DNA of 64,000 bases. Source: Streptococcus sp. HPH0090. GTDB taxonomy: Bacteria > Bacillota > Bacilli > Lactobacillales > Streptococcaceae. Below the pieces are notes generated by a model that saw nothing but the letters and a program-made list of their open reading frames with translations, was not told the origin of the DNA and ran no database searches. Where the stretch lies: NCBI RefSeq assembly GCF_000411475.1, contig NZ_KE150464.1, forward strand, positions 930,001 to 994,000, in the 5' to 3' direction. The translations under genes were made by a program, and so were the position numbers. Of the stretch, positions 25,929 to 37,930 are shown piece after piece; the stretch's first letter is position 1; each line of letters starts with the position of its first letter.

Positions 25929-26623
25929 CCGCGCACCACCTCAACATCTCCAACCATGGTTGTCAAAAGAATCTTCACACTCTTTGGACTCTTGAGATAA
26001 TCTCTGGTTTCTTGATGGAATTGTTCATTGCGTAAAGAACGCTTAGGCTGGTCAAAGAAGGTTAAATCTCCATACAAAGAATTGACACTGAGACTGACCT
26101 CCACATCCACTGGTACGATAATTCTAGTCGTACCGACTAGTTTTCTAAGGATGATGACATTATCATGATTGCTCAAAATCACGTGCTCTAGATGAATGGT
26201 ATCCTTCCCCATGAGACGAAAAAGGTTGATATCATCAAAGCGACAAGTCTGATAACTTGAAAAATGGTGGAGATTCCCAAACCAGCGATTTTTCTCTCTC
26301 TTCACCGTCACAACTTCTTCAAAAATCAGATTGGTATCTTCTCTTTCCTGGTTCATCATAGGATAAAGTAAGAATAGGCTGTAAATCAAGGCTACAAAAA
26401 TCGCTAAAATGACAAAGGGATTGAGCATGATGATAAAGAAAACTAAAATACTCACCGCCACTAAAATGAAGTTATTACCCTGTCTTCCAGTATAGTATCG
26501 TATCAGCAGTAAGAACAAGAGCAAAATGAGCAGAAAACGGGAAAAATGCTCTGATACCATCATAATCAGAGCTCCTGTCAATAAACAAGCTTCAATAAAT
26601 AGAAAAATTTGAAATTTTCGCAT
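25925..26623 (-). CDS. liaF: LiaF-type inhibitor membrane protein
   Basis: A protein of 232 residues. About four N-terminal hydrophobic segments (residues 1-90) are followed by a cytoplasmic beta-rich domain of the LiaF/DUF2154 type, with repeating strand motifs around GKDTIHLEHVILSNHDNVIILRKL split across the domain. It is first in liaFSR, overlapping liaS by four bases. It is expected to repress LiaS signalling. Confidence 0.88.
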   Translation of the reverse strand: MRKFQIFLFIEACLLTGALIMMVSEHFSRFLLILLLFLLLIRYYTGRQGNNFILVAVSILVFFIIMLNPFVILAIFVALIYSLFLLYPMMNQEREDTNLIFEEVVTVKREKNRWFGNLHHFSSYQTCRFDDINLFRLMGKDTIHLEHVILSNHDNVIILRKLVGTTRIIVPVDVEVSLSVNSLYGDLTFFDQPKRSLRNEQFHQETRDYLKSPKSVKILLTTMVGDVEVVRG

Positions 26624-26643
26624 GTATCCGTCCTCTCTATTTT

Positions 26644-26652
26644 ATTGTATCA
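26644..26652 (-). promoter_or_regulatory. liaFSR extended -10
   Basis: TGATACAAT lies about 20 bases before the liaF ATG. The -35 is not clear. Confidence 0.5.
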
Positions 26653-26685
26653 CAAAACCAAAATGTCACATCAGTCTGAGGAATG

Positions 26686-26717
26686 ATAAAAAGACCGGGA
26701 CCAAAATCCCGACCTCC

Positions 26718-26718
<1 letters not shown>
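26686..26718 (-). terminator. Terminator of the mevalonate operon
   Basis: GGTCGGGA / TCCCGGTC (with G-U pairs) followed by TTTTTATC on the minus strand. Confidence 0.75.
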
Positions 26719-28696
<1,978 letters not shown>

Positions 28697-28710
<14 letters not shown>

Positions 28711-29650
28711 CTTGGCTCAAATCCTTTGTCTTTGAAACGATTAAGCGATAGCGTTGACCTAAAAGTTTTGATAGATGTTCCAAGTCTTTTTCTAAACAAA
28801 GAACCTTTACATTAGGCCCCGCATCCATGGTGAAGTAACAAGATTCTCCTTGTTCTCTAAGCTGACGAACGAAATCCATAGCCTCATAACTCGCATCTGT
28901 CAGATAAGAGAACGGCGGATTTGCAGTTTTTGTCGTAGCATGCATGGCAAGAGCGTTCTTTTCTGTTAATACTCCAACTTTCTCAAAGTCATTTTCCTTG
29001 AGGTAGATTAGCATATCCTTGTAGTCTTGCTCAGACTGACGAATCCAGTCCTCAAATGTTGTTGAAGTTTCCACGCAGAGTTTCATGCCATCCCGACTAG
29101 AGATTGGTTTTTTCTGGTCTTCCAAGACCAACATAATCATAGCTAGCTTCAAGTCAGTTTCGACAGGATAGATTTCTCCACTATCCTTATCCCAAGCTGC
29201 TATCGGTCCATAAAAACTACGAGATGAAGAACCAGATGCGAACTTAGCTTCCAAAGCTAATTCTTTACGATCTAGCCCTAATTGGAAGTAAGCATTGCAA
29301 GCTTTGACTAGAGCAGACAAACCACTAGAACTTGAAGAAAGACCTGCCGCTGTTGGCATATTGTTCTTGGTGTCAATACGAACAAAACCTGCCCCTTCAG
29401 GACGGTAGCGGTCAATGATTTTACGCATCTTGATATGTTCAGCTTCATTTTGCAACTGACCATTGATGTAAAAGGAATCAGCGGTTGCATCTACTGGTAA
29501 TGGAGAAAGTGTCGTCTCCGTATACATATTTTCTAAAGTCAGAGAGATACTGCTAGTCGCGGGAACCATCTCTTTTTCTTTTTTCTTACCCCAATATTTG
29601 ATAATAGCAATATTGGCATAGGAACGTACTGTTACAGGCTTTCGATCCAT
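28697..29650 (-). CDS. mvaD: Diphosphomevalonate decarboxylase
   Basis: A GHMP-fold enzyme of 317 residues that forms isopentenyl diphosphate from mevalonate 5-diphosphate. Characteristic segments are ANIAIIKYWGKK near the N-terminus, NMPTAAGLSSSSSGLSAL, and TMDAGPNVKVL near the C-terminus. The start overlaps the mevalonate kinase end by 19 bases. Confidence 0.96.
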
Positions 29651-30510
29651 GTCTGAACAGCTCCTTTCTCTTCTAATCTTTCTGCGAGCTCTTGTGCTTG
29701 ACTGACATTAGCAACCAAAGCAATGATGCAACCTCCTAGACCACCACCACTCATCTTAGCACCTAGGGCACCATGTTCAAGGGCAGTTTCAACCAAGGCA
29801 TCTGCCTCAGGGCTACTAACTCCGATTTCTTTTAGATTTCCATGAGCTTTTGTTAGAATTTCTCCTAGCTTCACGGCATCTTTTGTTTTTATTGCTTTTT
29901 CTGCTTCTTGGGTTAATTCTCCTAATGCATGCAAGAAAGGCAGAGCTTCCTTACCTTTGCTCTCTACGACTTGGATAGCTTCACGAGTATGTCCATAAAT
30001 TCCAGTATCTGCAATGATCAGATAAGCTGACAAATCCATGGCTAATTCTTCAAAACCAACATTCTTGATAAAACGAATAGGCTGGTCACTTAGGCAAGTC
30101 TTAGCATCTAAACCACTAGGATTCATATGGGCAATCATCTCCGCCCGATTGACCAAAATCTCTAACACTTCATGTGGAAGTTCCGCTTGGTAGTAATCAA
30201 ATACAGCTCGAATGGCCGCAATACTTATGGCTGCTGAAGATCCCATCCCCCGTTTTTCTGGAATAGCCGAGTCAATTTGACAACGAATGCAAGCATCTTT
30301 GATATTTAGATACTCGAGAGAAGCATAAACAGCCATAGACAAGGTGTCCTCTTCAAAAAGACGCCATGGTGTCGCTGCTGGTACCACCCGACAAGTCACT
30401 TCAACCTCTAAAAGAGGCAAAGAAATGGCTGGGTAGCCATAAACCACTGCATGCTCTCCGATTAAAATAATTTTACTATGTGCCTGACCGACACCAACTT
30501 CTTTTGTCAT
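29632..30510 (-). CDS. mvk: Mevalonate kinase
   Basis: A GHMP kinase of 292 residues catalysing the first phosphorylation of mevalonate. Visible motifs: KIILIGEHAVVYGYPA, the ATP loop EKRGMGSSAAISIAA, and GAKMSGGGLGGCIIAL. It is the first gene of the mevalonate operon. AGTAGGATTAA precedes the ATG. A TATAAT at 30581-30586 may be the -10, with a poor -35. Confidence 0.95.
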   Translation of the reverse strand: MTKEVGVGQAHSKIILIGEHAVVYGYPAISLPLLEVEVTCRVVPAATPWRLFEEDTLSMAVYASLEYLNIKDACIRCQIDSAIPEKRGMGSSAAISIAAIRAVFDYYQAELPHEVLEILVNRAEMIAHMNPSGLDAKTCLSDQPIRFIKNVGFEELAMDLSAYLIIADTGIYGHTREAIQVVESKGKEALPFLHALGELTQEAEKAIKTKDAVKLGEILTKAHGNLKEIGVSSPEADALVETALEHGALGAKMSGGGLGGCIIALVANVSQAQELAERLEEKGAVQTWIESL

Positions 30511-30580
30511 TTAATCCTACTATCAGATGAAAATCATCTTTTTCTAGATAAAATTTTAGAACTTTATTCCTTTCTATTTT

Positions 30581-30586
30581 ATTATA
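30581..30586 (-). promoter_or_regulatory. Candidate -10 of the mevalonate operon
   Basis: TATAAT on the minus strand, 70 bases before mvk, right after the cbp terminator of the convergent-reading region. No convincing -35, so confidence is low. Confidence 0.35.
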
Positions 30587-30598
30587 TTTTCACAAAAA

Positions 30599-30626
30599 AA
30601 GCGATTGTTTCCTTCACAATCGCTTG
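30599..30626 (-). terminator. Bidirectional-looking hairpin upstream of mvk
   Basis: AAGCGATTGT-N6-ACAATCGCTT followed by TTTTTG on the minus strand, ending the choline-binding-protein transcript's neighbourhood. Since the cbp gene is read on the minus strand and ends at 30633, this hairpin lies directly after its stop and is its terminator. Confidence 0.85.
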
Positions 30627-30632
30627 TTTTCA

Positions 30633-31559
30633 TTACTGAACCCACTCACCATTATAGTTGACGTAGTAGCCACCTACAGTAGTATTCACAGCCAAGGCAC
30701 CTGAACTATAGGCATAGTACCATTTACCATTAACTTGGAACCAGCCTGTCACCATAGCTCCTGACGAACGGAGGTAATACCAAGTATTATCGACATAAAT
30801 CCAGCCTGTTTTCATATCACCGTTTTGAACATCTAAATAATACCAAGTTGAACCATCCAGATACCAACCGGTCGCCATAGCACCTGATGAACGGAGATAG
30901 TACCACTTGTTACCAAGATATTGCCAACCCGTTTGCATTGTAGCAGTTGTTGGATCTAGATAGTACCAAGTAGAAGCATCTTGAATCCAACCAGAACGTT
31001 TCTCACCACCAAGATTCTTATTCCCAGAATTTCCTGTTTTTGTTAGGTAATACCAATTAGACTGATCATAAAGCCAACCTGTCTTTAAAGAATGATCTTG
31101 ATCAAAGTAGTAGTATGCTAATTTAAGAACTTCTGGACCTTCCCAGCCTTCACCATGTTTTTTCCCAACGGTTAAGGAATCTTTTACCTCTAATTGTTGC
31201 CAGCCAACAAATTCTTGTAGTACGCCATCTTGGTTAAAGTAATACCATTTTGACATTGGCATATATTCTAATCTGATACCATTTGGGTAAGGACCAATGG
31301 TACTACCTTTTTCTGGCATAGGAATATACTGCCAACCAACAACCATTTCACCATTATAATCAAAATAATAGGTCTTCCCATCAATCACTCTCCAGGCCGT
31401 TTCTTTGATGTCACCCTTCTTGTAGTAGGTTCTACCATTTTCTTGGACAAATTGCCAGCCTTCTGAATCAGCATCGTCCGCAAATACTGTACTGGTTACT
31501 AACAGACTAAAGAAAAATACTGCTAGTCCAACTTGCATCATTTTTTTCAAAAATTTCAC
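30633..31559 (-). CDS. Choline-binding surface protein, CbpF-like
   Basis: A secreted protein of 308 residues. The signal peptide (about 1-26, ending STVFA-DD) is followed almost entirely by choline-binding repeats of the GWxxxxxxWYYL type, including repeated GNKWYYLRSSGAMATGW units. The N-terminal repeats are degenerate and longer, as in pneumococcal CbpF/CbpC/CbpJ; no catalytic domain is present. It would attach to phosphocholine on teichoic acids. The start is a GTG at 31559, set by GGAGGATATAGAA upstream; the in-frame ATG codons six and seven residues later lack a site. Confidence 0.88.
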   Translation of the reverse strand: MKFLKKMMQVGLAVFFFSLLVTSTVFADDADSEGWQFVQENGRTYYKKGDIKETAWRVIDGKTYYFDYNGEMVVGWQYIPMPEKGSTIGPYPNGIRLEYMPMSKWYYFNQDGVLQEFVGWQQLEVKDSLTVGKKHGEGWEGPEVLKLAYYYFDQDHSLKTGWLYDQSNWYYLTKTGNSGNKNLGGEKRSGWIQDASTWYYLDPTTATMQTGWQYLGNKWYYLRSSGAMATGWYLDGSTWYYLDVQNGDMKTGWIYVDNTWYYLRSSGAMVTGWFQVNGKWYYAYSSGALAVNTTVGGYYVNYNGEWVQ

Positions 31560-31578
31560 TTCTATATCCTCCACAAAG

Positions 31579-31607
31579 ATTGTAACAAAGACTAGAATCT
31601 ATGTCAA
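31579..31607 (-). promoter_or_regulatory. Promoter of the choline-binding protein gene
   Basis: TTGACA (31602-31607), 17-bp spacer, TACAAT (31579-31584). The leader is short, about 15 bases. Confidence 0.85.
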
Positions 31608-31623
31608 TATATAAAAAACTTCA

Positions 31624-31657
31624 AAAAAAGCAGTTACACAACTGCAACTGCTTTTTT
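31624..31657 (-). terminator. Terminator after ritR
   Basis: AAAAAGCAGTTGC / AACTGCTTTTTTT stem-loop with a U-run on the minus strand, directly after the ritR stop. Confidence 0.8.
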
Positions 31658-32345
31658 ATTCCTGCATGGTATACCCAACACCACGCACAGTTTTGATGTA
31701 GCTCTTTTGACCTTTTACGTCAAGTTTGCTACGTAAATAACGGATATAAACATCCACAATATTGGTTTCGGTCGCACTTTCATACTTCCAAACACTTTCC
31801 AGCAATTGCTCACGAGTTAAGACCTTCTTGCTTCCCATAAGGGTTGCTAAAAGATCATACTCACGCCGAGTCAAACCGATCATCTCATCTCCACGATAGA
31901 CAGTGTGGTTTTCTAAATCCATACGCAGATTGCGATAGGATGTAGGAACCTTCATCTGACTACAATGTTGATCAATGAAGTCCCGACCTCTGAAAATCGC
32001 TGCAATACGACTGACCAAATCATCGATAATGACTGGTTTATAGATATACGAAACAGCGAAACGCTGGATTGTTTCAAGTTGGTCTTGCAATTCTTCTCGA
32101 TGATCCAAAATCATGATAACCGAGGCTGGCTTGGTCCGACTCAACTTATCTGCAAAATCCTGGGCTGTCATATCCCCTAGATGAGCATTTAGTAAAATCA
32201 AGTCATAGTCTGTCTGAAGAGCCATGGAAAGGGCTTTTTGTCCCTCTTCTACCTGATCAACTCGGTATTGCTCTTTTTGGAGTTCCAGACTTAAAAAATG
32301 AGCTAGATTTCTTTCTTTCTCAAGTAATAAAATCCGTTTCCCCAT
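31656..32345 (-). CDS. ritR: Orphan response regulator RitR
   Basis: An OmpR-type regulator of 229 residues that represses iron uptake (piu) in pneumococcus. Counting from the ATG, the usual phospho-acceptor aspartate is replaced by Asn53 (LILLNAHLGDM). Cys128 (FIDQHCSQM) lies in the linker between the receiver and the winged-helix domain (about 135-229), the known redox switch of RitR that promotes dimerisation on oxidation. No kinase gene is adjacent. It starts 11 bases after gnd and is probably co-transcribed with it. Confidence 0.95.
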   Translation of the reverse strand: MGKRILLLEKERNLAHFLSLELQKEQYRVDQVEEGQKALSMALQTDYDLILLNAHLGDMTAQDFADKLSRTKPASVIMILDHREELQDQLETIQRFAVSYIYKPVIIDDLVSRIAAIFRGRDFIDQHCSQMKVPTSYRNLRMDLENHTVYRGDEMIGLTRREYDLLATLMGSKKVLTREQLLESVWKYESATETNIVDVYIRYLRSKLDVKGQKSYIKTVRGVGYTMQE

Positions 32346-32356
32346 GGCTGACCTAC

Positions 32357-33781
32357 TTATTTTTCGTCATACCAAGAGTAGTGGAATGTTCCTTCTTTGT
32401 CTTTACGTTGGTATGTGTGGGCACCAAAGTAATCACGTTGTGCTTGGATCAAGTTCGCTGGAAGGTCAGCTGAACGGTAGCTATCAAAGTAAGTGATGGC
32501 AGCTGAGAAGGTTGGTACTGGTACACCAGCTTGAACAGCAAGAGCTACGATATCACGAACTGATTGTTGGTACTTAGCTGTTACATCCAAGAAGTACTCA
32601 TCCAAAAGAAGGTTAGCAAGATCTGCATCACGGTTGTAAGCATCTGTAATCTTTTGCAAGAAACGAGAACGGATGATACATCCATCGCGCCAGATAGATG
32701 CGATATCTGCAAATGGCAAGTTCCAGTTATTTTCTTTAGAAGCTACACGCAATTGCGCAAAACCTTGTGCGTATGAGATGATTTTTGAGAAGTAAAGGGC
32801 TTGGCGGATTTTTTCAATCAACTCAGCCTTGTCTCCTTCAAATTTGAAAGTGGCTGGTTTTGGAAGAACCTTGCTAGCGTGTACACGTTCTTCTTTGTAC
32901 GTAGAGATGTAACGCGCAAATACTGACTCAGTGATGAGTGACAATGGCACACCAAGGTCAAGAGCTGATTGGCTAGTCCATTTACCAGTTCCTTTGTTTC
33001 CTGCAGCATCCAAGATGTAGTCTACGATTGGTCCATCTTGACCTTCATCATCTTTACGGCTTAAAATATCAGCTGTGATTTCAATCAAGTAGCTGTCCAA
33101 TTCACCCTTGTTCCACTCAGTAAAGATTTCAGCCATGTCTTCTGCTGAAAGACCGAGCAAGTGTTGCATCAAGTCATAGCTTTCTGCAATCAATTGCATA
33201 TCCCCATACTCGATACCATTATGGACCATTTTCACATAGTGACCAGCTCCATCAGGACCGATGTAAGTCACACATGGTTTGCCATCTTCTGGTGCTTTTG
33301 CAGAGATTTCTTCAAGAACGTCAGCCACCAATTCATAGGCTTCTTTTTGTCCACCAGGCATGATAGAAGGACCTTCAAGGGCACCTTTTTCACCACCAGA
33401 AACACCTGTACCGATGAAGTTGATACCAGAGTTTGCCAACTCTTCGTTACGACGGATAGTATCTTTGTAGAAAGTGTTTCCTCCGTCAATCAAGATATCA
33501 CCTTTATCCAAGTGGGGAAGAAGAGCTTGGATAGTTGCATCTGTACCAGGTCCCGCTTGAACCATGAGCATGATACGACGTGGTTTTTCGATTGAGTTTA
33601 CGAAGCTTTCGATATCATAGCTTGGCACGAAGTTCTTTTCAGGATGGCAAGCAACAACATCTTCTGTTTTTTCTTTACTACGGTTATAAATGGCAACTGT
33701 ATAGCCACGAGATTCGATATTAAGGGCAAGGTTACGACCCATTACGGCCATACCAACAACACCAAAGTTTGCTTTTGTCAT
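32357..33781 (-). CDS. gnd: 6-phosphogluconate dehydrogenase (decarboxylating)
   Basis: An NADP+-dependent oxidative pentose-phosphate enzyme of 474 residues forming ribulose 5-phosphate. Visible motifs: [15 protein letters not shown] (nucleotide-binding), [31 protein letters not shown], and [13 protein letters not shown]. Coupling with ritR links NADPH supply to redox-responsive iron control, an inference from adjacency. Its extended -10 is at 33810-33818. Confidence 0.97.
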   Translation of the reverse strand: MTKANFGVVGMAVMGRNLALNIESRGYTVAIYNRSKEKTEDVVACHPEKNFVPSYDIESFVNSIEKPRRIMLMVQAGPGTDATIQALLPHLDKGDILIDGGNTFYKDTIRRNEELANSGINFIGTGVSGGEKGALEGPSIMPGGQKEAYELVADVLEEISAKAPEDGKPCVTYIGPDGAGHYVKMVHNGIEYGDMQLIAESYDLMQHLLGLSAEDMAEIFTEWNKGELDSYLIEITADILSRKDDEGQDGPIVDYILDAAGNKGTGKWTSQSALDLGVPLSLITESVFARYISTYKEERVHASKVLPKPATFKFEGDKAELIEKIRQALYFSKIISYAQGFAQLRVASKENNWNLPFADIASIWRDGCIIRSRFLQKITDAYNRDADLANLLLDEYFLDVTAKYQQSVRDIVALAVQAGVPVPTFSAAITYFDSYRSADLPANLIQAQRDYFGAHTYQRKDKEGTFHYSWYDEK

Positions 33782-33809
33782 GTGACACTCCTCTTATTTA
33801 ATATGTTTT

Positions 33810-33818
33810 ATTTTATCA
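33810..33818 (-). promoter_or_regulatory. gnd-ritR extended -10
   Basis: TGATAAAAT with only a weak -35 candidate (TTTCTT) 17 bp upstream. Confidence 0.55.
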
Positions 33819-33857
33819 CGTTTATCTGTGAAAAGAAAGAATTTTATAACAATTTGA

Positions 33858-35315
33858 CTAGTAGTCTAAATCATCCGCATGGCCAGAACCATTCCCTACA
33901 AAGTAACCTGTCTTACAGTTAAGGGTGAAGAGATAAGTTCCATCTGGCTTATAAAGGTTGTAATAACCATTACCATTAACGATATTTACACGTTCCAAGA
34001 TATATTGGTTTCCAGTGATGTAACCACGCGCACGTGATGTCTCAAGAATTTGTTCAAGAACTCCATCAGCAAATGTCCAGGCAGGATTACTGCTATCATT
34101 TACAGCTGATTGATTGTACGGCACTCGGCTAACGCTTCTTTGCAAATTAACACCTTCGCTTGACAAGCCTCCATTAGTTGTAGCTGCAGTCTCGTTTGTT
34201 GAAGTCGATGGACTACTGCTTTCAGTAGTTGGACTTGACGCTTCCTGGCTCGCGGCTGTTGTCGCGGCTGTTGTTGAAGCTGTTGTTGTCGTACTTGCTA
34301 ATTGACTCTTACCGAGGCTGATCGCCTTATCTAGAAGTTTGTCAATTTCTGTATTTCCAGTCTTGATATCTGTGAATTTCGCATCTGCTTTGATTTTTGC
34401 ATTTGTATCCAAGACACCATCTGTAATAGCTGGAGTTTCAAATTGAGAGTCCACTTCTTGGATAGCTTTTATCTGTGTTTCTAAGCTATCATATTTTGAT
34501 TTAGCTAGAGTATACTCTCTTGCTCCCTCAAGTTTATCTAAGATTTCTTTTAACTGATTTAGTTGACTAAACTGGCTATTTTTAAGAGCTGTTTTGTTCT
34601 CATCAGTATAGAATGTATCGTAGAGAGTATTAAATTGTTCCAAGACTGACTGATTGCTTACCAGACCTGAATCTGCCGCTTGCGTTTGAATTTCTTGAGA
34701 AGAACGAGAAATTTGGCGATAAACGTAATAGGCACCTCCAAAAACCAAGAGGAAACCTAAAATAATGGCTGATAAAATTGCCCATTTCTTTTTATTTACA
34801 GGTTGATCATCAACTTGAGCAAAACGAGACAAAGTTTGTACTTGTTCTTCATTTTCTTCAGCAACTACTGTACCTTGAGAGTTATCGGCCTCAGCCATTT
34901 CAACGGCTTCCAATTCATCCTTAAAAGGTTGCTCAAGAACTCTTGTTTCCTCGATATCAACTTCTTGAGCTACAATCTCTGTAGTTTCGGCAGCAACTGC
35001 ATCTGTAATTACTTGCTCTTCTGAACTTAATGCATTTTCTTGTTCAGCCGTTTCTCTCACTTCTTGGATCATATCATCCAAGCTTTGAGTAGATTCCTCT
35101 TTTTTCGTTTGTAAATTTTCAAATTTGTCTGCTTCGATTTCTTCACGGTGTTGCTTGATATATTTATCTAAGATTGTATCATCTGGAGTTACACCTGCTT
35201 CAACTTCCTCGTTCTTACGAATGGCCTGACCAACCGTTAAATCTTTAGCTTCCTCGAATTCGAATTTAGATTCTTGCTCACCCTTATGATGACGATCGCG
35301 TCTTTTCTTACTCAT
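33858..35315 (-). CDS. mapZ: Mid-cell-anchored protein Z (MapZ/LocZ)
   Basis: A division-site marker of 485 residues that guides FtsZ placement in streptococci. The acidic cytoplasmic part (1-175) contains Thr70 and Thr76, near the positions phosphorylated by StkP in pneumococcus. One transmembrane segment (178-198) follows, then an extracellular helical domain, a Ser/Thr/Ala-rich linker (about 345-395) and a C-terminal peptidoglycan-binding domain ending [11 protein letters not shown]. The start at 35315 follows AAGGAATGCAG. It overlaps the RlmL-like gene by eight bases. Confidence 0.93.
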   Translation of the reverse strand: MSKKRRDRHHKGEQESKFEFEEAKDLTVGQAIRKNEEVEAGVTPDDTILDKYIKQHREEIEADKFENLQTKKEESTQSLDDMIQEVRETAEQENALSSEEQVITDAVAAETTEIVAQEVDIEETRVLEQPFKDELEAVEMAEADNSQGTVVAEENEEQVQTLSRFAQVDDQPVNKKKWAILSAIILGFLLVFGGAYYVYRQISRSSQEIQTQAADSGLVSNQSVLEQFNTLYDTFYTDENKTALKNSQFSQLNQLKEILDKLEGAREYTLAKSKYDSLETQIKAIQEVDSQFETPAITDGVLDTNAKIKADAKFTDIKTGNTEIDKLLDKAISLGKSQLASTTTTASTTAATTAASQEASSPTTESSSPSTSTNETAATTNGGLSSEGVNLQRSVSRVPYNQSAVNDSSNPAWTFADGVLEQILETSRARGYITGNQYILERVNIVNGNGYYNLYKPDGTYLFTLNCKTGYFVGNGSGHADDLDY

Positions 35316-36486
35316 CTGCATTCCTTTCTGTTTTAACATCTTGTCTTTTCACTCGTTGACCAAAATATTGATATAAATCAACTTTCAAAGTACCGTTGTA
35401 GAGTTTTCGTTTTTTATCTGCCTGACTACCATATTTACTTTCAAAAGCTTCATCACTAGTCAGGATAAATTTACTCCATGTTTTAAGCGGGGCAAAAACT
35501 TCTCCCATCTCAGCATAGAGCTTGGTGACTCCTGCATCATCTGACAAGCGTTCTCCATATGGTGGATTAGAGATAATAACTCCATTAATCTTGTCCGTAC
35601 GCAAATCCTGCACGCGCATCTGTTTAAAGAGGATGTCTTTAGAAACTCCTGCTGCCTGAGCATTTGCCTTCGCAATTTCTACCATACGACCATCAATATC
35701 GCAGCCCATGATATCTAGTTCAATCTCACGATTAATTTTTTTACTTGCTTCTGTGCGGACTTCCTGAATCAAACGGTCACTAACCCAGTTCCAATCTTCA
35801 AAAGCAAAGGAACGACGCAAGCCTGGTGCCATATTACGGGCAATCATAGCCGCTTCGATACAGAAGGTTCCAGAACCACAGGTTGGATCAATCAGAGGTT
35901 TATCTGGATACCAGTTAGACAATTGCAGGATAGCTGCTGCCATGTTTTCCTTGATTGGAGCACCCCCCTTTTCTGTTCGATACCCACGTTTGAAAAGACT
36001 AGAGCCACTTGTATCAATCAGAACTGTCGCTACATCTTTAAGAATCGAAACCTCGATTTTAAACTCTGGTCCATTCTCCATTAATGGGACGCCTTCTGGC
36101 CTTGCATAATGTTTCTGCAATTTCTTGACAACAGCCTTTTTAGAAATGGCTTGGACACTCGGTTCATTATGAAGTTTTGATTTAACACACTTAGCCTTAG
36201 AGATTGGGAAACGCGCTCCGAGCGGAAGATAGTTTTCCCAATCAAGAGCAAATACTCCCTGAAAAAGTTCTTCAAATGTTTTTGCAGGAAAAGTTCCAAC
36301 AACAATCTTAATTCTATCCGCAGCTCTTAGCCACAGATTGCTTTCAATAATTGTCTTCACATCTCCTTCAAAGCGAACTCGACCATTCTCAACTTGACAG
36401 TCGTAGCCTAGTGCACGCACTTCTCGACCTACCACCGCCTCTAAGCCTGCCGCAGCAGTCGCGATTAAATTAAATGTTTGTTTCAT
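35308..36486 (-). CDS. RlmL-like 23S rRNA guanine-N2 methyltransferase
   Basis: A SAM-dependent RNA methyltransferase of 392 residues. The N-terminal ferredoxin-like/THUMP region (about 1-160) is followed by a Rossmann methyltransferase with [15 protein letters not shown] (SAM site) and SNPPYGERL, the NPPY catalytic motif of N2-guanine enzymes. It resembles the N-terminal methyltransferase of RlmL (YpsC family). It is upstream of and overlaps mapZ. Confidence 0.9.
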   Translation of the reverse strand: MKQTFNLIATAAAGLEAVVGREVRALGYDCQVENGRVRFEGDVKTIIESNLWLRAADRIKIVVGTFPAKTFEELFQGVFALDWENYLPLGARFPISKAKCVKSKLHNEPSVQAISKKAVVKKLQKHYARPEGVPLMENGPEFKIEVSILKDVATVLIDTSGSSLFKRGYRTEKGGAPIKENMAAAILQLSNWYPDKPLIDPTCGSGTFCIEAAMIARNMAPGLRRSFAFEDWNWVSDRLIQEVRTEASKKINREIELDIMGCDIDGRMVEIAKANAQAAGVSKDILFKQMRVQDLRTDKINGVIISNPPYGERLSDDAGVTKLYAEMGEVFAPLKTWSKFILTSDEAFESKYGSQADKKRKLYNGTLKVDLYQYFGQRVKRQDVKTERNADE

Positions 36487-36524
36487 GTCAGTCTTTAAAG
36501 ACCTTTCTCTTGTTCACCTTTTAA

Positions 36525-36560
36525 AAAATGAGGTTGAGAAAGATTTCTCAGCCCCAACCT
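36525..36560 (-). terminator. rnpB terminator
   Basis: GGTTGGGGCTGAGAAA / TTTCTCAACCTC stem-loop followed by ATTTTTT on the minus strand. Confidence 0.8.
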
Positions 36561-36957
36561 ATATGCAATTTTCTATAAGCCATGTTTTGTTCCAGAAGCG
36601 ACTAGGACCGCTTCCTTCGATAATCATCTGTCTACCACTAACAACCAGAAGTTGCTAGTAGTCAGAGTACTACGTTCGTTTCCGCGCACTCCATGCCCCG
36701 ACCAAAATTTGGGTTGCTAGCTTGAGGGGTTTACCGCGTTCCACTCTCTCTGTTTCCAGAAAGACTACGTCACTGTGGCACTTTCAGAGCTACTAAAACA
36801 TATCCGAAAACTTAGTCTATTCACTCGCCGTAACGATTTCTCGTCCCTAGGCTTATGGTTTCGCCTAGCACAAACACTACAGGCATCACAGCCTGTGCTA
36901 GCATGGACTTTCCTCATGAAAAGATAAACTCTTCACGCGATTATCCAAAAATTGCAC
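36561..36957 (-). ncRNA. rnpB: RNase P RNA (type B)
   Basis: The region has no open frame and shows RNase P RNA hallmarks on the minus strand: a 5' GTGCAATTTTTGGATAATCG, GAGGAAAGTCCATGCTAGC, and a 3' end AGAAAATTGCAT that pairs with the 5' end to form P1. The P4-forming blocks and the low-GC (Bacillus-like) type B size of about 400 nt fit. It is the catalytic RNA that matures tRNA 5' ends. The ends are estimated to within a few bases. It begins within about 14 bases of the gpsB stop, so its promoter must lie inside the gpsB 3' end, or it is processed from a longer RNA. Confidence 0.95.
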
Positions 36958-36970
36958 AACTGTATGATTC

Positions 36971-37306
36971 TTAGAAATCAGAGTTTTCTACGATTTGTTT
37001 GCCAAACACTTCTTTTTCAAGACGATTCAAACGTTTCAAGATATCAAAGTTGGTCATAGAAGTTGTGCTTCCAAGATCTGCAGGTTCAGAAGCAACAGAT
37101 ACAGGTGCTACTTGAGGTTTATTTGCTAATTCTTCTTTTAATTCTGCGATTTCCAAGCGAAGGGATTTCACGAGGGCTGCATAGGTTTCATAATCCTTGA
37201 TAACATCATCCAAGAATTCATCAACCTCTGCTTTACTGTATCCACGTACTTCTCTTCCAAAATCCTGTTCAAAAATATCCTTTGCTGTAAAAATAATACT
37301 TGCCAT
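36971..37306 (-). CDS. gpsB: Cell-division regulator GpsB
   Basis: A cytoplasmic protein of 111 residues that coordinates septal and peripheral wall synthesis with PBPs, StkP and MapZ. It has a DivIVA-like N-terminal domain ([22 protein letters not shown] split across residues 9-30), a coiled coil (about 35-65), a variable linker, and a C-terminal trimerisation helix ([18 protein letters not shown]). The start at 37306 follows GGAGAGAC; the frame runs four codons further with no site. Confidence 0.95.
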   Translation of the reverse strand: MASIIFTAKDIFEQDFGREVRGYSKAEVDEFLDDVIKDYETYAALVKSLRLEIAELKEELANKPQVAPVSVASEPADLGSTTSMTNFDILKRLNRLEKEVFGKQIVENSDF

Positions 37307-37335
37307 GTCTCTCTCCATTCTCAGTTACTAGTATT

Positions 37336-37365
37336 ATTATATAAAAAAAGGCAAACAAAAAGCAA
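37336..37365 (-). promoter_or_regulatory. gpsB promoter
   Basis: TTGCTT (37360-37365), 18-bp spacer, TATAAT (37336-37341). Confidence 0.55.
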
Positions 37366-37375
37366 GGTCAAAGCC

Positions 37376-37903
37376 TCAATTTTCGGAAAAATTTTCGGCT
37401 ACTTCATTTAAATCCTCAAATGTTAATATTTTTGTAATATAGTTGTCTTTCTTTTTCATCCGTTCGTAAAAAAATTTCAGTTTTGTTTCGTTTTCTTCGT
37501 CATAAAAAAGGTAGGCACCATCTGTATTTTCGAGCAAAAAAATCTGATAATCTCTCAATTGACCTTTATGCTCATAAGCAGGGTAAGCATACTTAATAAA
37601 ATCAACCTGTTTAAAATCACTCAATTTAGCTTGATTGGCCTCATTCCAATTTGATCCATGTGTTTCAAAATCAAAAATAGTCGCTAGTTGAAATCCATAG
37701 TCTTCTTTCATCTCCTTAGCAACTTCTAAAACCCAATGTTCAAATCCAAGAGTCCCCGTAAACACTAGCCATTTCAATCCTTCTTCAGCTAATCTTTCCA
37801 AGTCTCTACGGATAGCTTTTTTGATGATTTTTAAACGGATATCCTTTTCATTAAATAATCCCAAATCAAAAGCTGAGTATCCCAAAACCAAGGCTGTATG
37901 CAT
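37376..37903 (-). CDS. YpsA family protein (DUF1273)
   Basis: A cytoplasmic protein of 175 residues of the YpsA/SLOG-like family, with a Rossmann-like fold. The N-terminus is [17 protein letters not shown]. YpsA affects cell division in Firmicutes, though the ligand and activity are not known. It sits upstream of gpsB, a conserved pairing. The start at 37903 follows AAAGGGTGAAAAA. A -35 TTGGTA and -10 TATACC, 17 bp apart on the minus strand, overlap the recU promoter. Confidence 0.85.
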   Translation of the reverse strand: MHTALVLGYSAFDLGLFNEKDIRLKIIKKAIRRDLERLAEEGLKWLVFTGTLGFEHWVLEVAKEMKEDYGFQLATIFDFETHGSNWNEANQAKLSDFKQVDFIKYAYPAYEHKGQLRDYQIFLLENTDGAYLFYDEENETKLKFFYERMKKKDNYITKILTFEDLNEVAENFSEN

Positions 37904-37930
37904 TTTTTCACCCTTTCTAAAGACCTTTAT

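Noticed and set aside
33161..33595. A 144-codon open frame on the plus strand
   Set aside because: Antisense to gnd, low-plausibility composition, no promoter or ribosome binding site.
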